A stretch of DNA of 64,000 nucleotides from assembly GCA_023442775.1 (NCBI GenBank), contig JAEZXH010000021.1, positions 62,001-126,000 on the forward strand, in the 5' to 3' direction. The notes below the pieces were generated by a model, which was not told the DNA's origin, searched no databases, and was given only the letters and a program-made list of their open reading frames with translations. Made by a program: the position numbers and the translations under genes. This document shows positions 50,195-59,621 of this stretch, in pieces; positions within the stretch are counted from its first letter, which is position 1, and each line of letters begins with the position of its first letter. This DNA comes from Bacillota bacterium. GTDB taxonomy: Bacteria; Bacillota; Clostridia; Tissierellales; Peptoniphilaceae.

Positions 50195-52621
50195 ATGACA
50201 GAGGAAAAACGACAAGAACAGGGCATCCAAACCGTCGTCCTCGAGGAGCAGATGAAGAAATCCTACTTGGATTACTCCATGAGCGTCATCGTCTCCCGGG
50301 CACTGCCCGACGTGCGCGACGGCTTAAAGCCCGTCCATCGCCGGATTCTCTACGGGATGCACCTCCAGGGACTGACCCCGGATCGCCCGACGAAGAAGAG
50401 CGCCCGTGTCGTCGGGGACGTCATGGCGAAGTTTCACCCCCACGGGGACATCGCCATCTACGACGCCCTCGTCCGCATGGCCCAGGACTTTAACACCCGC
50501 TACCCCCTCGCCCAAGGGCAGGGAAACTTCGGCTCCATCGACGGCGACGGCGCCGCCGCCATGCGCTACACCGAAGTGCGCATGAGTAAACTCACCCAGG
50601 AGATGCTCCGAGACATCGGGAAGAACACCGTGGACTTCCAGCCCAACTTCGACGAGGAAGAAGTGGAACCCACGGTGCTCCCCGCAAGATTTCCAAACCT
50701 TCTCGTCAACGGGAGCACGGGAATCGCCGTGGGGATGGCCACCAACATGGCCCCTCACAACCTGGACGAAGTCATCAAGGCCATCTGCGCCTATTTAGAC
50801 GACGAGGACATCTCCATCGACGAGCTGCGCCGCTTCATCAAAGGGCCAGACTTCCCCACCGGGGCCCAAATCCTCGGCACCGAGGGAATCAAAGAAGCCT
50901 ATGAGACGGGAAGAGGCCGGGTCATCATGCGCTCTCTCGCCGAAATCGAAACGGTGAAAAACAAGAACCGCATCGTCGTCACGGAGATTCCCTACCAAGT
51001 CAACAAGAGTAATCTCATCAAGAAGATTGCCGAGCTCGTGAAGGACAAGCGCCTCGAGGGCATCTCCGACATCCGCGACGAGTCGGGGCGCCACGGGATT
51101 CGCATCGTCATTGAACTCAAGCGCGACGCCAACCCCGACGTAGTCCTCAACAATCTCTACAAGAACACCCAACTCCAGACCACCTTCGGCATCATCAACC
51201 TCGCCCTCGTCGACGGGGTGCCCAAGGTCTTAAACCTGAAGGAACTCATCCTCTACTACGTCCGCCATCAGTTGGAAGTCTTGACCCGCCGGGCCCAATA
51301 CGACCTGGACAAGGCGAAGAAAAGGGCCCACATCATCGAGGGCTTAAAGATTGCCATCGACAACATCGATCGCATCATCGCCATCATTCGCTCCTCCCAC
51401 ACGGACCAAGAGGCGAAGGACCGGTTCCACGCCGAGTTCTCCTTGACCGACCTCCAGGGCCAGGCCATCTTGGACATGCAACTGCGCCGCTTGACGGGGC
51501 TGCAACGGGAAAAACTCGATGAAGAGTACAAGGAGCTCATCGCCCAGATTGCCTCCTTGGAAGAACTCTTGGCAAGTCCTCGCCTCATGCGCGAACTCTT
51601 AAAGTCAGAACTCGAGGAGATTCGCTCGAAGTATGGCGACCTTCGTCGCACCCAAATCATCCACGATAAGGGAGACATCGACGTCGAGGACATGATTCAG
51701 AAAGAAGACGTGGTCATCACCTTGACCGCCTTTGGCTACATCAAGCGGATGCCCGAGGGGACCTACAAGCCTCAAAACCGTGGAGGACAGGGGATTAGCG
51801 CCCTCACCACGAGAGAAGAGGACTTCGTCACCGACCTCTACATCCCCTCGACCCACGACACCATCCTCTTCCTCACCAACGAGGGGCGCGCCTATTCGAA
51901 GAAGGCCTATGAAATCCCCTCGACGGGACGCCAGGCCAAGGGGACGGCGATTGTCAACCTCCTCTCCTTGGGGCCCAACGAGAAGGTCAGCGCCGTGGTA
52001 CCCATTCGCGAGTTCGCCCCCGACGACACCCTTCTCATGTTCACGAAGAAGGGCATCGTGAAGAAGACGAGTCTCTCGGAATACGAGAAGATCAACCGCC
52101 GCGGCATCAACGCCATCGGTCTTCACGATGACGACGAACTCATCTGCGCCCGCCAAGTCGCCCCGGGACAAGAATTTCTCCTCGTCTCCAAGAAGGGCAA
52201 GGCCATCCGCATCGAAGAGAAGACCTTGCGCGCCATGGGACGCACCGCCCACGGCGTACGGGCCATGCGCCTTGACGAGGACGACGAAATCGTCGCCGCA
52301 GACATTGCCGTCGACGAGAAATATCTCCTCGTCATCTCGGAAAACGGCTATGGAAAGATGACCCCAGTCTCCGAGTACCGGGTCCAGGGCCGGGGAGGCA
52401 AGGGAATTCGCACCTACAAAGTCGTGGAAAAGACCGGGGAACTCATCTCCGCCAAGGTCATCGACCGGACGGATCAGATTATGATGATCACCCAACAGGG
52501 CACGGTGATTCGCATCATGAGTGAAGACATCAGCATCAATGGACGCATCGCCAGCGGCGTCAAACTCATGAACACCAAGGACAGTAAGATCGTCGCCGTA
52601 GCCAAGTACATCGGCGAATAA
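50195..52621 (+). CDS. gyrA: DNA gyrase subunit A
   Basis: 808 aa. Winged-helix/tower core with the catalytic Tyr in AAMRYTEVRMS, then a six-bladed C-terminal domain whose first blade has QNRGGQGISAL (GyrA-box-like). In the quinolone-interaction helix, the codon equivalent to E. coli Ser83 is Ile86 (HPHGDIAIYDALVRMAQDF), while the Asp87 equivalent is kept. AAGAGGAGGAATCT precedes the ATG, 12 bases after gyrB. Confidence 0.98.
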   Translation: MTEEKRQEQGIQTVVLEEQMKKSYLDYSMSVIVSRALPDVRDGLKPVHRRILYGMHLQGLTPDRPTKKSARVVGDVMAKFHPHGDIAIYDALVRMAQDFNTRYPLAQGQGNFGSIDGDGAAAMRYTEVRMSKLTQEMLRDIGKNTVDFQPNFDEEEVEPTVLPARFPNLLVNGSTGIAVGMATNMAPHNLDEVIKAICAYLDDEDISIDELRRFIKGPDFPTGAQILGTEGIKEAYETGRGRVIMRSLAEIETVKNKNRIVVTEIPYQVNKSNLIKKIAELVKDKRLEGISDIRDESGRHGIRIVIELKRDANPDVVLNNLYKNTQLQTTFGIINLALVDGVPKVLNLKELILYYVRHQLEVLTRRAQYDLDKAKKRAHIIEGLKIAIDNIDRIIAIIRSSHTDQEAKDRFHAEFSLTDLQGQAILDMQLRRLTGLQREKLDEEYKELIAQIASLEELLASPRLMRELLKSELEEIRSKYGDLRRTQIIHDKGDIDVEDMIQKEDVVITLTAFGYIKRMPEGTYKPQNRGGQGISALTTREEDFVTDLYIPSTHDTILFLTNEGRAYSKKAYEIPSTGRQAKGTAIVNLLSLGPNEKVSAVVPIREFAPDDTLLMFTKKGIVKKTSLSEYEKINRRGINAIGLHDDDELICARQVAPGQEFLLVSKKGKAIRIEEKTLRAMGRTAHGVRAMRLDEDDEIVAADIAVDEKYLLVISENGYGKMTPVSEYRVQGRGGKGIRTYKVVEKTGELISAKVIDRTDQIMMITQQGTVIRIMSEDISINGRIASGVKLMNTKDSKIVAVAKYIGE

Positions 52622-52632
52622 AGGAGGAAGTT

Positions 52633-52950
52633 ATGCAACTTCAAAGTCACCACGAAGACCCCACGCGCCTCGTCCTCGTCGTCGAAGGGGATCTCGACAT
52701 CTCCAGTAGCGAGGACTTCAAGAGACAGAGTGAAAAGGAATACGAAAAGGAGCCCATGGACGTCCTCCTAGACGCCACGGGGCTCAACTACGTGGATTCC
52801 ACGGGACTTGGCGCCCTCATTCACCTGTGCCACCTCATGAGAAAAGAGGGCCACGTCCTCACCTTGAAGGGGTTAAAACCCTACATCCGCAAACTCTTCA
52901 CCATCACCCAGATGGAAGAATACTTCCGCTTCGAGGGGGAAGAGGCATGA
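52633..52950 (+). CDS. Anti-sigma factor antagonist (STAS domain)
   Basis: 105 aa, a single STAS domain like SpoIIAA/RsbV. The phosphorylatable Ser is in the expected motif NYVDSTGLGALIHL (about residue 57). In partner switching the unphosphorylated antagonist releases the sigma factor from its anti-sigma factor. It lies 11 bases after gyrA, with AAAGGAGG before the ATG, and overlaps the next gene by ATGA. Confidence 0.92.
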   Translation: MQLQSHHEDPTRLVLVVEGDLDISSSEDFKRQSEKEYEKEPMDVLLDATGLNYVDSTGLGALIHLCHLMRKEGHVLTLKGLKPYIRKLFTITQMEEYFRFEGEEA

Positions 52951-53291
52951 AGCGCTTTTCCCTCACCATTCCCGCCACCTCTGAGGTCCTCATGATTCCC
53001 CGCCTCCTCATGACGGGGATCGCCGCCACCTACGACGTGGACGTGGAGCATCTGGAAGATATGAAACTTCTCATCACCGAGTGTTGCAATCTCTCCTTCT
53101 TAAGCGACGCCGATGAGATCAGTGTCGTCGTCCTCGCCGGCGAAAACCGGGCCAGCGTCTCCGTTTCCCCGGTGAACCAAGGACTTCTCGACGACGAAGA
53201 ACAGGCCCTCTCGATGATGATTCTCTCCTCCCTCGCCGATGAGGTCCACTGTGAGGAGGGAGTCCTTCGCATCGCGCTCTCCATGAGGTGA
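52947..53291 (+). CDS. Divergent RsbW/SpoIIAB-like anti-sigma factor
   Basis: 114 aa, shorter than RsbW (about 140-160). The start SLTIPATSEVLMIPRLLMTGIAATYDVDVEHLEDMKLLITECCN aligns with the RsbW N-terminal half, and the end LADEVHCEEGVLRIALSM with its last strands. The GHKL ATP-binding boxes are not recognisable: the N-box Asn is displaced, the G1 Asp-x-Gly is replaced (SPVNQG), and the Gly-x-Gly lid is absent (DEEQALSM). Position between the STAS gene and the sigma gene supports the assignment. It could bind the sigma factor without kinase activity. Confidence 0.7.
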   Translation: MKRFSLTIPATSEVLMIPRLLMTGIAATYDVDVEHLEDMKLLITECCNLSFLSDADEISVVVLAGENRASVSVSPVNQGLLDDEEQALSMMILSSLADEVHCEEGVLRIALSMR

Positions 53292-53295
53292 GGCC

Positions 53296-54084
53296 ATGAA
53301 CCTCGAACACTACTACGCGCGCCAAGGAGAACTGAGTAAGGAGGAGCGGAGAGAACTCTTCGAGACCTATCAGAAGACGAAGGATCGAGAACTTCGGGAT
53401 TTTCTCATCGAAGAGCACCTCTACATCGCCGAGATTCTCTCGAAGAAATACGCCAACCGAGGCATCGATTACGACGACATCTTCCAAGTCGCCTCCATCG
53501 GCCTCATCTATGCGGTGGACCGCTTCGATCCCTCGAAGGGCTATGAGTTCTCCTCCTTTGCCACCCCCACCATCATCGGGGAAATCAAGCGCTATTTCAG
53601 AGACAAGGGCTGGGCCATTCGGGTGCCGAGAAGGATTCAGGAGCTCTCGAAGAAAATCAACAACGCCAAGGTCAACCTCGCTCAAATCCTGCAGCGAAGC
53701 CCGACGATTTCTGAAATTGCCGAGTACTTAAACGTCACCACAGAGGAAATCCTCGAGACCATGGAGGCGAGTAAGGTCTATTCTCCCGCTTCCTTGGACA
53801 TCACCTTCGAAAACCAAGGAGAGGACCGGGAAATCAACCTCGCCGATCTCATTGGGGAAGAAGAACCCTACTTCGACCAGATCGAGAGCAACGACTTTCT
53901 CCACCGAGCTATGGAAAAGCTCAACGACGTGGAACGAAAGATCCTCATCGATCGCTACTTCAACAAGAAGACCCAGATTGCCATTGCAAAATCCTTAGAC
54001 ATCTCCCAGATGACCGTCTCCCGCATCGAGAAACGGGTCCTGGAGAAGATGAAAAAGGAGATTCAAAAGAGCATGAACGAATAG
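53296..54084 (+). CDS. RNA polymerase sigma factor, SigB/SigF/SigG group
   Basis: 262 aa. Region 2 DYDDIFQVASIGLIYAVDRFDPSKGYEFSSFATPTIIGEIKRYFRDKGWAIRVPRRIQEL holds the group-3 signature (segments SIGLIYAVDRFDP and SFATPTIIGEIKR); region 3 RSPTISEIAEYLNVT; region 4 QIAIAKSLDISQMTVSRIEKRVL. No sporulation genes are seen, so a general-stress-like role is more likely than forespore control. It ends the operon and is followed by a terminator. Confidence 0.95.
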   Translation: MNLEHYYARQGELSKEERRELFETYQKTKDRELRDFLIEEHLYIAEILSKKYANRGIDYDDIFQVASIGLIYAVDRFDPSKGYEFSSFATPTIIGEIKRYFRDKGWAIRVPRRIQELSKKINNAKVNLAQILQRSPTISEIAEYLNVTTEEILETMEASKVYSPASLDITFENQGEDREINLADLIGEEEPYFDQIESNDFLHRAMEKLNDVERKILIDRYFNKKTQIAIAKSLDISQMTVSRIEKRVLEKMKKEIQKSMNE

Positions 54085-54105
54085 CACCTCCGGGTGCTAT
54101 TTTTA
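54081..54105 (+). terminator. Terminator of the gyrA-sigma module
   Basis: TAGCACC-TCCG-GGTGCTA followed by TTTTTA, overlapping the stop of the sigma gene. Confidence 0.9.
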
Positions 54106-54144
54106 TATGCTACTATTTTTCTACAAAAGAAGAACAAAAGGCCG

Positions 54145-54153
54145 TGCTATAAT
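54145..54153 (+). promoter_or_regulatory. Extended -10 promoter of the SLH protein gene
   Basis: TGCTATAAT (TGn-TATAAT) about 45 bases upstream of the ATG; no strong -35. Confidence 0.55.
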
Positions 54154-54197
54154 CAAAAGTAAGAGTGGTAAAACAAACAAAGATGAAAGGAGAATCT

Positions 54198-56988
54198 ATG
54201 AAAGCCAGGTTGAGTCTCGTCCTCGCGACAATTCTTTTGATGAGCTCCTTCTTGACCAGTGGTGTCTTTGCCGCCGGAGAGTATGGAAGTTATCAAGATC
54301 CACATGGATAACCTTCGGAAGTCAAAACAAAACCTCGTGATTTTGTGGCGATCAACATCCTGCTGCGCCCTGATGAAGTCGTGAAAGAGAACCCCACCCT
54401 AGAGACCCAAGCGGCGGCTCTCATCAGCCCAAGGTACGGTCAAGCTCCTATTGAAGGAGCTGGCGCCGTGGGGTATGAGGGTCACAAGGGTCGTGGAGAG
54501 GAGGCGGATTTTGGATATGAGTGGGACCGCTTCAATGAGGACGCCAAAAATTCCGTAAAGGAGTTTCTCGAGGCAGTCCCCGTCACTCGTATCCATCCTA
54601 TGATCCTCATGGAAAATAGGGAGAATGGGGAAAATATTCCCGCATTCAAGACTTTCTTAGAGACCTATCACTACAAGAAAGATTCTGAGGGTTTGTGGCG
54701 TAATCAAGAGGAACAGCTTCCTCCTTGGACTACGGTGGGAAATATCTATAATGCCGACTACTTTCAAAACACCTATTTCTGGCGTAGTGGGAAAACCTCT
54801 CGTTATTTGACTCTCTCTATGGCAAATGACTGGGAAGAACTTCGACAACAAGGAGTCCAACCCTTTGCACAAGTTGGGGACTCTTTCACCATGTGGAGCC
54901 GGGAAAATCTCCCCGTGGCCCATGTGGATTCGAGGTTTGAGCCCATCGGATATCGAATCTATGGTACAAATATTGGAACCACAATGTCCGTCGACTATCC
55001 CATGAATATGACTCCAAATGCCGTGGGGTCTTTCGATGAAGCGCCCCTCTCCTATACCTTGTCTCTTCCGAACAGATGCGAGAATGGAATCGACTCAATT
55101 TCCGCCAAGTGAAAGAGATTCCCGTGGACGTACGATCGAAGATTCCTCCATTTCGGGAAGGGGATTGGATCATCGATCCCCGTAAGGAAGAAAAACTGCT
55201 GACCTATCCCATTCCGGGATTTTATCTCTTAAGGGACCAACAGAATTACTCTCCCAAAACTCCATTTCAGTGGAACATTAGTATCTCTGGGGGGGGCGTC
55301 GCCTCGCGGACTTTATCGACTACTACAAACTTCCTGCTCTCTCTGCTGCTAACCCAATGGAGGGAGATCCCGCACCCACCATTGCCTCTTATGGCACGGG
55401 TCCTCTGGACTACAACAATGCACAGAGTCTTAATATCATCATCGATTGGGGCCTTCGGATTCCCCAGAGTTTTATCATCGAAAAGGGGGATGGAACCCGA
55501 AAGGAATACGAAGCTGGTGAGCAACACATTATGGCTTCGGATATGGATTATTTTCTCTCTAAGGAGATTCTCGACGATCTGAAATACGAAGAGACCTTGG
55601 AAAATTACTATGACGAGGAGGGAAATATCTATCCGAAGTACCAGAATCTTCGGAAAACCTTCTATGATGCCTATGAGGCAGAATATGATAAAGAACATAC
55701 GACCAAGGACCCCTACACGATCATCCTTGATTCTCCTGTTCACTTTCGGCCTGAACTCGTCAAGGGAGATCTCAAGAAAACCGTGGAGGAATTGGAGAAG
55801 GAGCTCAATGACCCCAACGGCCTCGTCTATCGAAATGACGAAGAGGAAGGGGTGTTGATGACGGGAGCCCAGGCCTGGGAGGCCAAGGAACGCGGAGGAT
55901 TCAAAGCCGTCTATCGTCTGGCTCGTACGGTGAGTTATGATTGGGGCCTTGCAGAGCTTAATAGAGACAAGTCCTACACCCACCAGTACAAGGACTTCCA
56001 CACCCTTCTGCCCGCTCCAACCTTGGGAGACGTTCCCTTCTTGGGATGGAAGGTCGTGGAGGGCCCTAAGGATCTCAAGGGAAAAATCTTCAAGCCGGGA
56101 GAGACCTTTAAGGTGACCTACAATGTGGTGCTTAAGGCCCTTTGGAAGGACTCCACCACCGATCCTACACCGGAAGAGCCCAAGGAGCCAGATACGCCTA
56201 TAAATCCCGTGATTCCAGAGGAAAAACCAGGGATTCCCATCCAGTGGACGAAGGAGTTTCCGAATCTTCCCTCTTGGCCCACCCTCGCCGAGAAACCCGT
56301 GCAGGTGAAGGTCCCCATGGCCCTCAATCGAGAAGAGCACCTCGCCTATCTCATGGGATACCCCAACGGGACCATTGGACCGGAAAAATCCATCACCCGC
56401 GCCGAGGCGGCGACGATTCTCTTCCGTCTCATCACCGACGACGTGCGGGAGAAACACCTCACGAAGACGAATGAGTTCACCGACGTGGCAAAAGAACACT
56501 GGGCGAATACGGCGATTTCCACCATGAATGCCATGGGGATGCTCAAGGGCTTTGAGGACGAGACCTTCGCCCCTGAAAAACCCTTGAGTCGAGCAGAGCT
56601 TGCCACCATGTGCGTCCGCTTCCTCGACAAAAAGAGCAAGGGAGAAGACTTTTCAGATACGAAGACGCACTGGGCACGGGAAGCCATCGGCACGGCTCAG
56701 GCGAATCATTGGATTCTCGGTTATCCCGACGGAAGCTTCCATCCCGATGAGGCCATGAGTCGCGCCGAAGTTGCCGCCCTTTTAAACCGCGTCCTTGATC
56801 GCGGTGTCGACGATGAGAAAGACCTTCTTCCCGGCATCAAGGTCTTCTCCGACAATCCCAAGGGCACATGGTATTATCTCGATCTCATCGAGGCGACGAA
56901 CTCTCATTCCTTTACGAGAAAGGACAATGGGAAAGAAGTCTGGAAAGAACTCTTGAAGGACCCGGACTGGAGTCGCTTTGAGAAATAA
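54198..56988 (+). pseudogene. S-layer-homology surface protein gene, broken in three places
   Basis: The ATG at 54198 (AAAGGAG box) opens a signal peptide (LVLATILLMSSFLTSGVFAA). Codon 38 is TAA (54309-54311). The same frame then continues to about 55070, where one base is missing (CTTCCGAACAG, consistent with PEQMREW). A second frame runs to a G8 tract (55289-55296), after which the third frame continues to 56988. Adding one base at each frameshift gives 2793 bases, exactly 931 codons, so a protein of about 930 aa is broken. The C-terminal third has three SLH domains (about 56320-56440, 56475-56622, 56646-56800) after a Pro/Glu linker; the N-terminal two thirds match no family I know. Sequencing error is possible. 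Confidence 0.8.
55289..55296 (+). repeat. G8 homopolymer tract at the second frameshift of the SLH gene
   Basis: Eight consecutive G's. One more G (or two fewer) would restore the reading frame across it. Confidence 0.85.
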
Positions 56989-57018
56989 AAAAAGCACATC
57001 GCGCGATGTGCTTTTTTT
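56987..57018. terminator. Bidirectional terminator between the SLH and GNAT genes
   Basis: AAAAAAAGCACATCG and CGATGTGCTTTTTTT arms with a tiny CG loop; a symmetrical hairpin shared by the converging genes. Confidence 0.93.
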
Positions 57019-57503
57019 CATGGCGTCGAGGTCAGGTCGTAGACGAAGGTGGTTTCAAATCCGGGAGAAAAAGAGATGGCACTCTTGTTTTCCGCGGTAA
57101 ATCCCACGTCGGTGAAGAAGGGGCGCATTGGCTCCTTGCAGGCGACGAGCAAGGTCTTGATCCCCCGAATCTTGGCAAGGTCCATGATGTGGCGCAAGAG
57201 GCGGGGATAGAGGGCGCGTCCCTCTTCGCTCTGGTCTCCCATGGAGAGGATGGCCAGACTCGTCTCCTCCCGGACCTTTTGCTTCGTGTAGAAGGAATCG
57301 CGCATCGTGCGGCCTTGGACCGGGCGACAGGAGATGTAGGCGAGAATCTTGTCCCGCTCTTCGGCGACGAAAAACCACTGGTCGTAGTTGCGAATCCGAA
57401 AGAGCAAGGTATCCCGATTGGTCATTTCACGAGTGGTAAAACTCGCAGCTTCTAGTTCCATGAGGGCATCCACATCCCGCATGCGCGCACGACGGATATT
57501 CAT
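57018..57503 (-). CDS. GNAT family N-acetyltransferase
   Basis: 161 aa. N-terminal IRRARMRDVDALMELEAASFTTREM, the FFVAEERDKILAYISC strands and the acetyl-CoA site region SLAILSMGDQSEEGRALYPRLLRHIMDLAKIRG, followed by PFFTDVGF. This layout resembles the arylalkylamine/aminoglycoside-type GNATs. The substrate is unknown. GGGAGGAATGTGA precedes the ATG. It is monocistronic. Confidence 0.88.
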   Translation of the reverse strand: MNIRRARMRDVDALMELEAASFTTREMTNRDTLLFRIRNYDQWFFVAEERDKILAYISCRPVQGRTMRDSFYTKQKVREETSLAILSMGDQSEEGRALYPRLLRHIMDLAKIRGIKTLLVACKEPMRPFFTDVGFTAENKSAISFSPGFETTFVYDLTSTP

Positions 57504-57563
57504 TCACATTCCTCCCTTACACTAACTCTTATTCTTTAGTATACCACGAAAGGAAAAATTTTG

Positions 57564-58133
57564 TCAGGATGTTGGTAAGACCATTCCAAGAAGGGGGGTA
57601 CAGAGAAGCCCGATGGCGGCGCCGACGACGATGAGTTTCATCACGTCCACCTTCTTCATCATGAGGATGGCCACCACCACAAAACTCAAGAGGGCCACCG
57701 GCTCTAAGGGGAGACTCCCATGGGGCACGAGGATGGCGGAGCGGAAGGTGGAGAGGGCGGCGGTCAAGATGAGGCCGATGACCACCGGGCGCACCCCGCG
57801 GATAAAGTTGTCGAGGAAGAGAAATTTTTTCTTCTTCGAGAAGAGAAAGTACCCGAGGACGAGCATGAGGATGAGCTGGGGGGTGACACAGCCCAAGGTG
57901 GCGACGATGGAGCCGGGGAGGCCGGCGATTTTCGTCCCCACGAAGGTGGCGGAGTTGATGGCGATGGGGCCGGGGGTCATCTGGGAGATGGCGATGAGAT
58001 CCGTAAATTCCCCATAGCTAATCCATCCTTCTTGTTCCACGACGTAGTGCTGAATGAGGGGAATCGTGGCGTAGCCGCCTCCAAAGGCGAAGGCGCCGAC
58101 CTTTAAGAAGGTCAGGTACAAGGAGAGAAGCAT
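57564..58133 (-). CDS. chrA: Chromate transporter, second half-size CHR protein
   Basis: 189 aa with about six membrane segments. FLKVGAFAFGGGYATIPLIQHYVVE and SQMTPGPIAINSATFVGTKIAG are the chromate-ion-transporter signature. Half-size CHR proteins act as pairs. Its ATG overlaps the stop of the partner gene (TAATG). Natural substrate may be another oxyanion, since the family is broader than chromate. Confidence 0.92.
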   Translation of the reverse strand: MLLSLYLTFLKVGAFAFGGGYATIPLIQHYVVEQEGWISYGEFTDLIAISQMTPGPIAINSATFVGTKIAGLPGSIVATLGCVTPQLILMLVLGYFLFSKKKKFLFLDNFIRGVRPVVIGLILTAALSTFRSAILVPHGSLPLEPVALLSFVVVAILMMKKVDVMKLIVVGAAIGLLCTPLLGMVLPTS

Positions 58134-58687
58134 TATTGGACCCCCTTTCGTGGCCAGAAGAGGATGACGCCACACAGGCCGGCAAGGAGAATAAGAAGGC
58201 CAGAGTTGACGTGGGTGAAGGTCGAAAGGAGAAAGGCGGCGGCCATGACCACAAGGCTCACCATCGGGCGCGCTCCCAGAGCCTTTTTCCCCATCCGGTA
58301 GGTGGTGATGAGGAGAATGGCACTGACGGCGCCGCCGACGCCGACGAGTCCCGCGCTAATCCATGGATTGGAGCGAAACTCCACATAGAACATGCTCACC
58401 AAGGTGATGATGAGGATGCAGGGAAGGACGCTGGCGAAGAGGGAGACAAAGGCGCCGAGGGGGCCCTTGAGGCGGTAGCCCGTGAGAAGGGAGGTGGAGA
58501 TGGCCATGGCCCCTGGCCCGGATTGGGCGAGGGCCACGAGGTCGAGCATCTCCTCTTCCGAGAGGGCCTCTAACTGGTCGGCGAAGGCGTCCTTGATGAT
58601 GGGGACGATGGTGTATCCGCCCCCAAAGGTGAGGGCATTGATCTTGAAAAACGTCCAGAAGAGGCGTCCATAGCTGATTTGTGACAT
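58133..58687 (-). CDS. chrA: Chromate transporter, first half-size CHR protein
   Basis: 184 aa. FFKINALTFGGGYTIVPIIKDAF and LVALAQSGPGAMAISTSLLTGYRLKG are the CHR signature in its N-terminal-half variant. Together with the gene directly behind it, it equals one full-length ChrA. The ATG at 58687 after AAAGGAGAATCCT is preferred over the upstream in-frame start. Confidence 0.92.
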   Translation of the reverse strand: MSQISYGRLFWTFFKINALTFGGGYTIVPIIKDAFADQLEALSEEEMLDLVALAQSGPGAMAISTSLLTGYRLKGPLGAFVSLFASVLPCILIITLVSMFYVEFRSNPWISAGLVGVGGAVSAILLITTYRMGKKALGARPMVSLVVMAAAFLLSTFTHVNSGLLILLAGLCGVILFWPRKGVQ

Positions 58688-58809
58688 AGGATTCTCCTTT
58701 CCATAGGTCCTATTATAGACGAGCCCACCCTTTCTCTCAAGAAGTGCATAAAGGAGAAACACTTTGGGTAAAGATGAAAAAGAAAACCTCTCTTCAGAAA
58801 GGAGCTAGA

Positions 58810-59385
58810 ATGAAAGATTTACTCGTCGTGTACGCCAATGGATTGGAAGAAGTGGAAGCGTTGACGGTGGTGGACTTTGCCCGCCGCGCAGGCCTTGAAG
58901 TCCTTACCGCAAGCATTCACACCGAGAAGGAAGTCCGCGGCGCCAACGAGATCTCCATCCTCGCCGACGCTCTCTTCGACGAAGTGGACGTCGACGATTT
59001 TCGCGCCATCTATCTCCCCGGTGGCCTCCCAGGGGCGGAAAACCTCAGGGACAAGGACGAACTCGTCATGGCTCTCCAACGCTTTGCGAAGGAAGGAAAG
59101 CTCGTCAGTGCCATCTGTGCCGCTCCCGTGGCCCTCGATCGTGGGGAACTCTTAACCGAAGGGCGTTTCACCTGCTATCCCGGCTACGAGGAAAACATCA
59201 AGACGAAGGGTCGCCTCGACGAAATCGTCGTGAAGGAAGGCAATGTCATCACCGGCATGGGCCCGGCTCTTGCCATGGACATGGCCTTTGCCATCATTGA
59301 AGAACTGGCGGGCAAAGAAGCGAAGGAATCGGTGATGGAGGGCACCCTCTACAACCGCCTCGTCAAGGCCCACCAAGAGGGATGA
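58810..59385 (+). CDS. DJ-1/PfpI family protein
   Basis: 191 aa. DLLVVYANGLEEVEALTVVDFARRAG at the N-terminus, DFRAIYLPGGLPGAENLRD and the nucleophile elbow LVSAICAAPVALDRGELL with the reactive Cys (about residue 103). DJ-1-like proteins protect against oxidative and carbonyl stress; the deglycase activity reported for some is debated. ATG at 58810 follows AAAGGAG. ATGA overlap with the next gene. Confidence 0.92.
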   Translation: MKDLLVVYANGLEEVEALTVVDFARRAGLEVLTASIHTEKEVRGANEISILADALFDEVDVDDFRAIYLPGGLPGAENLRDKDELVMALQRFAKEGKLVSAICAAPVALDRGELLTEGRFTCYPGYEENIKTKGRLDEIVVKEGNVITGMGPALAMDMAFAIIEELAGKEAKESVMEGTLYNRLVKAHQEG

Positions 59386-59621
59386 GCGCCTATCGCGCCC
59401 TCTTCATCGCCAGGGATGCTGTGGAGCTCTCCATTGTCGAGACCATCCTCGACGAGGAGGGCTTCTCCTTTTTCGCCGAGGATGTGGAGCGCGGGGCGAT
59501 GATGGACCTCTACACCATGGGGTCCGGAGCCGGGAGTATGGTGCGGGTCTTGGAAGAAGAGTATGAGGAGGCGGTAGAGGCCCTCTGTCGCCTCTTTCCA
59601 AAGGAGAGGATTGAAGTATGA
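59382..59621 (+). CDS. DUF2007-like small protein
   Basis: 79 aa. RALFIARDAVELSIVETILDEEGFSFFAED and the Gly-rich center with EEEYEEAVEAL fit the DUF2007/putative signal-transducing fold, a beta-alpha-beta domain resembling PII-like proteins. Function unknown. Overlaps both neighbours by ATGA, so it is part of an operon running from the DJ-1 gene to the TadA fusion. Confidence 0.75.
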   Translation: MSAYRALFIARDAVELSIVETILDEEGFSFFAEDVERGAMMDLYTMGSGAGSMVRVLEEEYEEAVEALCRLFPKERIEV

